Source: Nitrospirota bacterium
GTDB lineage: Bacteria; Nitrospirota; Thermodesulfovibrionia; Thermodesulfovibrionales; UBA6898
NCBI GenBank assembly: GCA_016215155.1
Contig: JACRLQ010000008.1
Location: 145,705 to 209,704, forward strand
Length of the DNA: 64,000 bases
Direction of reading: 5' to 3'
The first letter of the stretch is position 1; each line of letters opens with the position of its first letter. Under the pieces are notes generated by a model. That model searched no databases. It saw only the letters and a list, made by a program, of their open reading frames with translations, and was not told the DNA's origin. The translations under genes and the position numbers were made by a program. Below are positions 59,105 to 64,000 of this stretch, piece by piece.

Positions 59105-62100
59105 ATGATCAATACATCTGCAACTTGCGAGCACAGGGACAGGTTTAATTTTAAAGCTACGGCCGGGACCCTGTTGTTTATCATCATTACGGCGGGGTTA
59201 TTCCTATTTACGCTTGCACCACCTGTCGTTGCAGACACCTATCCTCCGGTTTGGGGCTCGGGCACTGCCAATGAGGCGGCCGGGCCGATCCATTTTGCCC
59301 CTGCTGCCTGGCCGGGCGAACCTGCTGACCCCGTAAATTGCGGTGTGAACTGCGGAGACTGGAAACCTTATACCAGGTTCCAAAGCGACATAGCCGACCC
59401 CAGAGTCCAGGACCCCTCAAACGGCGGCACAGCTCCCCAGAATTATGTAAATATAGCCTCTTCATGTATAGACAAGACATTACCCAGTATTTATTATTAT
59501 CTCTATAAGGCCGCAGACCCTAAAGACGATGTAATCTTCTTCCGCTGGCGTGTCGAGCAGATCGCAAACAATTACGCCACCGGTCCGTCTGCAGGCTCTC
59601 ATGGGGCTACCGATCCCTGGAGCTCGGCCTTATGGTCGGTTCTTTTTGATGTCGACGGAGACGGCTACCTGGATCTTGCGGCGCACCTGGACGGGTCATC
59701 GGGAGCGCCTGCAACCGCGGTAGACCGGATCGCCGGAATATGGAGCATGACTCCTACACAATCACTGGATTATCTGACTGACCTGAATGTAAAACTGATC
59801 GCCCATAATCCTACGGCCTTCACGTCCGGAAGCACGATCCTCAATTTTCACGACAATTACCCTTCTTCTTCTTCGCCTAATACCACCTGGCCTAGCGGGG
59901 ATATTGCAAACAGCTGGGACTATGGCACGACGCGCGCGAAACTCGTAAGTTCAAATTCCTGTAATGAATATTTTGTTGACTACCAGATACCGGTCAGGAT
60001 GCTCGATGCGTCTTCGACCGGGCCGACAAACCCTCATTTAAATGGCCCGAAGATCACCCGCAGCACTCCGATTTCGATGATCTTCTGTACCGCCAACAGC
60101 CTGAACAACCCTTTCCAGAAGGATTGCGCGCTCAGGAAGGCATGGATCGGGGCTGCCGGACAGCCCGCCCCTTTTGGAGACTATCTTTCGTTTGACCAGA
60201 CCGAACCATACTCCCAGCCGATCGTATCGAGTGTTACCGCCTCGGCACCTTCCGGCTGTCCCGGAAGCTATTCGCTGACGGCGAAGGTCCAGGATACCCT
60301 GGCGGTTGTAAATGGCGTTGTGGTCCCTTCGGTGAAGGCGGTTGATTTTTACTATTGGTATGATGCCAATGGCGATGGAGATACTACGGGCGACATTGGA
60401 AGCGCATGGACAAAGGTCACTCCCGGCGCTACGCTCACCTCAGGCACAATGAATACCTGGACGGCCTCCTGGGATGCCTCCGGACTTCCCAAAGGCAAAT
60501 ATCTGATCGGGGTGCAGGCGGTGGATGACAACACGAAGGTTGATGACGGCGTAACGCCGTCGGGCATCGACAACCGCACATTTTCCTATGTGGTAGGTGA
60601 TGCTTCGAACCGTATATATATCGACCCCACTTCATATGTAACGCTGCCTGCCCATTCTCCGGCGATGACTCCGGGCAGCACCGAAAACTGGTATGGCAAT
60701 CCCGCCATAACCGGCACGCAGACCGCGCTCGTAGGTGTCGCCCTGAATAACTGCGGGAAGGCCCCTACGATAACGAAAAGTGTGAGCAACGCAAACCCCA
60801 CTGCCGGAAGTACTGTTGATTTTACGCTCACTATTACGAATGAATTACTCACTGATATTACCCTGAGCCAGATATCCGATGTTCTACCGGCGGGGTTTAG
60901 TTTCAACTCAAATCAGGCGGGAGGCACACTATCGCCTTCTTCATCTCCCTCAGCGAATGCAACTGGAACGATCACATGGACCTTCCCAAATACGACTATC
61001 GGGGCCAGCGGAGGCACAGCTACGCTTATTTTCCGGGCGAACGTCACCAGCGTGCCCGGCACCTACTCAAACACCGCAACCGCAACGGCGAGCTTTGGTA
61101 CGCTCATGAGCGACCCTGTGCAGCTCAGCGTCGGCACACCGCGTCTGACGATCAGCAAGACTCCCAGTACCTTCATCGCGACCCCCGGGAGTACGGTTAC
61201 CTATACCATTACTTATTCGAATGACTCGCCTGCAAATACGACTGGTGTTACTATCACCGATACACTGCCCACGGGACTGACCTATGTCTCAAGCAGCTGC
61301 ACCGGAACATGCACGTATACCTCGGGTACAAGGACCATTGACTGGACGATAGGCAGCCTCGCATCCGGAGAAGGTCCTTACAGCGTTACATTCCAGGCAA
61401 CGGTTGACAATCCTTATACCGGGGCCGCGACCAACCAGAACACCGCTACCATCAAAAGCCCCCAGACCACGGATGCGTCCTCAACAGCCTCTGTCTATGT
61501 TGATATGCCGAGGCCTTTGCTGACCTTAAAGAAAACGGCCGGCGCCGCGCTTGTTGCTCCGGGGAGCAACGTCACCTTTACCCTCGCTTATACAAACAGC
61601 GGTAACGCAACCTCTTCCAGTACGGTACTGAGCGATCCCCTGCCGAGCGGCTTTACATATGTCTCTGCTACAGGTTCGCCCACCTCTGTACCAAGTGTGG
61701 GCGGCAACGGAACGGTCACTTGGACAATAGGTAGCCTGGCTGCGGGAGCGTCCGGATCAGTTACAGTTACTGTCCAGGCAAGCAATCCCTTCACCGGTGC
61801 AGCGAATCCGGCGACGAACACGGCAAGCATCTCATCGACTCAAGTTACCACCCCGGTAACCGACAGCGCCAATGTTGGAGTAACTCAAAGCGGATCGTTA
61901 TGCAGTAATTATTACTTCCATTCGACCACAACCAATGTGGGCAATGGGGCGGACGGTGGAACTCGAAAGATAGCAAACATTACGTCGCCCACCAGCGAGA
62001 CCGCATCGACGATTTCGTTTAATGCAACGACAACTCCTGCTTTCTTGGCGAGTTTTTTCCAGGACCCTCCTACAATAAATGATGTAAATTTCTCGGGGAA

Positions 62101-64000
62101 CATTTCGACTTCATTCTATGTAACCAAGAGTTCCGGGCCACAATTGAAGATGGACGTGTATGTTTACGACTATAACCCTGTTACGGGCACGAAGACCTCG
62201 CTTGGGTCAAGCAGCTTTACACAGACGGGCAGCGGTACAAACCAGTTGTTTACCTTTACGTTGCCTCTTTCCGGCACTCTGCAAAAGGACCATCGAATTT
62301 TATGGTGGTTTGATGGCTATTCGAATAACATTACGACGATGACGTTCAACTATGATGGCACTGCAAGTCCAAGCGGCGCAAGCTTTTGTGTGACTCCCCC
62401 TGCCAATCTCATTCTCGAAAAATCGGCCAGCGCCGTCTCGGTGCAGAATGGTCAGGCCGGCCAGACCATTACCTATACCCTTAATTACGCCAACACCAGC
62501 GGCAGTACACAAGCCACTAACGTTGTATTGTCGGATATCCTGCCTGCCGGGACGACCTATGCCTCATCTTCCCCGGCGGCAACGACAAACCCCGGTGTAG
62601 GAAATAACGGCACAGTGACCTGGGACCTCGGCACTGTGGCTGCCGGCGGCTCCGGCAGTGTTACGGTGACGGTCAACGTTGACACCAACCTGTCGGCGTA
62701 TAATTTACTGACGAATACATCTTCCATTCTAAGTGACCAGACTGCTGCTGTTACCGCCACGGCCTCTACCACGGTGTTGGGTAACGGCGATCCCGGCGGC
62801 ACACCGAACGTTATCATATCCAAACAGGCCAGCGATACCCTGCTCGTTCCCGGCAATACAGTGACCTACACCCTGACAGCGGTCAATGCAGGGAATAAGA
62901 TGGCCACCGGCGTGGTTGTAACCGACAACTTCCCGGACGACACTTATTTTACTTACGGCGGCTGCAGCACCGCGACCGGCGCCTGCAGTGAGACGCCAAG
63001 CGGTACGCTTACCTGGAACCTTGGTACTTTAGCCCCCGGGGGAAGCGCTGCATTGACCTTTACAATGACCGTCGGCGCGAATCCACCCTCCGGTGTCACG
63101 ACCAAGGACAATACGGCATCATTAACGTATTCCGGCGGCGGGGTTGGTTCGGCGACGAGCAATACTGTCACCGTGTCGATCAGTACTAATCCCAATCTGT
63201 CCATTACAAAGGAAGTTGCGCCTCTGGGCACACGGACGCCCGGCGATACGCTTACATATACTCTCACCATAGTCAACAACGGCACAGGCAGCGCAAGCGA
63301 TGTAGTGGTCACTGACCCGATACCTTCAAATACCGGTTTCAAAGGTCCTATTACCGCAAGTCAGGGCACAGGCAGTTTCGATGCGATCAATAACCGGGTG
63401 GTATTTTCAGTCGGCACCCTGGCAGCCGGCGCCGGCGCTACGCTTGGCTTTGAGGTGACTGTCAACAGCCCTCTGAACAATGGCGCGACAAGCATGTCCA
63501 ATACAAATACAGCCACAGTGTCTTCTACAAACGCGGCCACAAGACAGAGTTCAGTTTCTTCCACGGCTAGCGCAAGCCCGGTCCTGTCGATAACCAAGTC
63601 AGGTCCGACGTCCGCTGCATACCCTGCAGCGGTCCTCGCGGCTGCAGCTGATTCCGCCACCACGCTTTTTATTTCAAGCAGTGCACAGTTGAGCATCGGT
63701 CAGCACGTAAAAATCGGAATCCAGACTGCACAGATTACCGGTCTGACCGCAGCGAGCATTTTGGTGGATACTGCAATTACTGCTCCAATAAATTCCGAGG
63801 TAATCGGCAGTGTCACCTATGACCTGCTCTATCAGAACACGGGCAACGCTAATTCGACATCTACCATAGTGACGGACACGTTGCCGTCCGGACCGCCGGC
63901 CCTGACGTATTTTTCGGTGTCTCCGGCGCCAACGTCGAATCCGGGTGTCGGTAACAGCGGCGATATAACCTGGAACCTGGGCACCCTGGCCCCCGGGGCT
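59105..64000 (+). CDS. Giant secreted DUF11-repeat protein, 3' end beyond window
   Basis: 1,632 codons without a stop; the frame was checked at both ends of the stretch. A signal or anchor helix lies near residues 22-43 (LLFIIITAGLFLFTLAPP). An N-terminal domain of about 500 residues follows, with a calcium-type DVDGDGYLD motif (residues 182-190). There are then at least seven DUF11-type beta-sandwich repeats starting near 60763, 61138, 61516, 62404, 62807, 63196 and 63583. Each begins [LI]x[IL]xK and holds TVTYTITYSN-like and GTVTWTIGSLAAG-like strands. Repeats 3 and 4 are separated by a different domain of about 180 residues, and repeat 7 has an insert of about 50 residues. The protein is probably a surface or exported adhesin. 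Start ATG 59105 follows AGGGGG. Confidence 0.85.
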   Translation, partial: MINTSATCEHRDRFNFKATAGTLLFIIITAGLFLFTLAPPVVADTYPPVWGSGTANEAAGPIHFAPAAWPGEPADPVNCGVNCGDWKPYTRFQSDIADPRVQDPSNGGTAPQNYVNIASSCIDKTLPSIYYYLYKAADPKDDVIFFRWRVEQIANNYATGPSAGSHGATDPWSSALWSVLFDVDGDGYLDLAAHLDGSSGAPATAVDRIAGIWSMTPTQSLDYLTDLNVKLIAHNPTAFTSGSTILNFHDNYPSSSSPNTTWPSGDIANSWDYGTTRAKLVSSNSCNEYFVDYQIPVRMLDASSTGPTNPHLNGPKITRSTPISMIFCTANSLNNPFQKDCALRKAWIGAAGQPAPFGDYLSFDQTEPYSQPIVSSVTASAPSGCPGSYSLTAKVQDTLAVVNGVVVPSVKAVDFYYWYDANGDGDTTGDIGSAWTKVTPGATLTSGTMNTWTASWDASGLPKGKYLIGVQAVDDNTKVDDGVTPSGIDNRTFSYVVGDASNRIYIDPTSYVTLPAHSPAMTPGSTENWYGNPAITGTQTALVGVALNNCGKAPTITKSVSNANPTAGSTVDFTLTITNELLTDITLSQISDVLPAGFSFNSNQAGGTLSPSSSPSANATGTITWTFPNTTIGASGGTATLIFRANVTSVPGTYSNTATATASFGTLMSDPVQLSVGTPRLTISKTPSTFIATPGSTVTYTITYSNDSPANTTGVTITDTLPTGLTYVSSSCTGTCTYTSGTRTIDWTIGSLASGEGPYSVTFQATVDNPYTGAATNQNTATIKSPQTTDASSTASVYVDMPRPLLTLKKTAGAALVAPGSNVTFTLAYTNSGNATSSSTVLSDPLPSGFTYVSATGSPTSVPSVGGNGTVTWTIGSLAAGASGSVTVTVQASNPFTGAANPATNTASISSTQVTTPVTDSANVGVTQSGSLCSNYYFHSTTTNVGNGADGGTRKIANITSPTSETASTISFNATTTPAFLASFFQDPPTINDVNFSGNISTSFYVTKSSGPQLKMDVYVYDYNPVTGTKTSLGSSSFTQTGSGTNQLFTFTLPLSGTLQKDHRILWWFDGYSNNITTMTFNYDGTASPSGASFCVTPPANLILEKSASAVSVQNGQAGQTITYTLNYANTSGSTQATNVVLSDILPAGTTYASSSPAATTNPGVGNNGTVTWDLGTVAAGGSGSVTVTVNVDTNLSAYNLLTNTSSILSDQTAAVTATASTTVLGNGDPGGTPNVIISKQASDTLLVPGNTVTYTLTAVNAGNKMATGVVVTDNFPDDTYFTYGGCSTATGACSETPSGTLTWNLGTLAPGGSAALTFTMTVGANPPSGVTTKDNTASLTYSGGGVGSATSNTVTVSISTNPNLSITKEVAPLGTRTPGDTLTYTLTIVNNGTGSASDVVVTDPIPSNTGFKGPITASQGTGSFDAINNRVVFSVGTLAAGAGATLGFEVTVNSPLNNGATSMSNTNTATVSSTNAATRQSSVSSTASASPVLSITKSGPTSAAYPAAVLAAAADSATTLFISSSAQLSIGQHVKIGIQTAQITGLTAASILVDTAITAPINSEVIGSVTYDLLYQNTGNANSTSTIVTDTLPSGPPALTYFSVSPAPTSNPGVGNSGDITWNLGTLAPGA

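Noticed and set aside
59208-63696. Several minus-strand open frames opposite the DUF11 protein
   Set aside because: They are Val/Pro/Thr-rich mirrors of the repeat codons, and the plus frame is continuous over 1,632 codons.

Overview
The window looks like a Gram-negative bacterial chromosome. It has a TolC-type outer-membrane channel, two sigma-54 (RpoN) activators, a sensor kinase with a periplasmic haem-c motif and a lipoprotein with a lipobox. The purine enzyme at 1.4 kb is a stand-alone AICAR-transformylase domain. Together with a moderate-to-high GC content, this fits a Nitrospirota or Deltaproteobacteria-like anaerobe. That assignment is an inference; no 16S rRNA is present.

Region 1 (1-18.7 kb) is core information processing, all on the + strand. 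It runs cysS (5' end cut off), a purH-type transformylase, rpsL-rpsG-fusA-tuf, tRNA-Trp(CCA), secE-nusG-rplK-rplA-rplJ-rplL-rpoB-rpoC, and then a strong hairpin terminator. The str operon lies upstream of secE and joins it through tuf-tRNA-Trp, the usual tufB position. The tuf gene has a divergent codon style and a C-terminal tail of about 30 residues. rplJ has no ATG at its natural start and appears to begin at CTG behind a perfect Shine-Dalgarno sequence.

Region 2 (18.8-25.9 kb) is a two-component operon split by a foreign element. The kinase (periplasmic sensor with CxxCH, two PAS domains) and its NtrC-like partner are separated by 3.5 kb flanked by an 18-bp perfect direct repeat. The repeat spans the kinase stop and the regulator start, so both reading frames survive. 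The element holds a truncated tyrosine recombinase, remnants of toxin-antitoxin (TA) modules, one intact RelE-type TA pair, and three copies of a palindromic repeat placed upstream of genes. The regulator has also lost most of its receiver domain.

Region 3 (26-30 kb) is rpsB-tsf-pyrH-frr, a 45-residue ORF and a DksA/TraR-type protein. Region 4 (30-37.7 kb, - strand) is a purine permease plus a tight five-gene efflux operon: sigma-54 activator, TolC, a PAS-domain/membrane-fusion-protein chimera, MacB-like ATPase and MacB-like permease. Region 5 (38-44.6 kb) has a sulfotransferase overlapping a chromate-type transporter. It is followed by a signalling cascade: PhnD-type periplasmic sensor kinase, receiver-PP2C phosphatase, STAS antagonist and RsbW-type kinase.

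Region 6 (44.6-51.2 kb) is an accessory or defence island. It contains an RHH/PIN TA pair, a DUF1016 nuclease, a small unknown gene and an AAA-ATPase/subtilase pair of the IetAS type, followed by a MITE-like repeat. Region 7 (51.2-59 kb) returns to housekeeping: dnaE-accA-TPR lipoprotein-uvrC-PfkB kinase. Region 8 (59.1-64 kb) is the N-terminal 1,632 codons of a giant secreted protein with at least seven DUF11-type repeats, open at the window edge.
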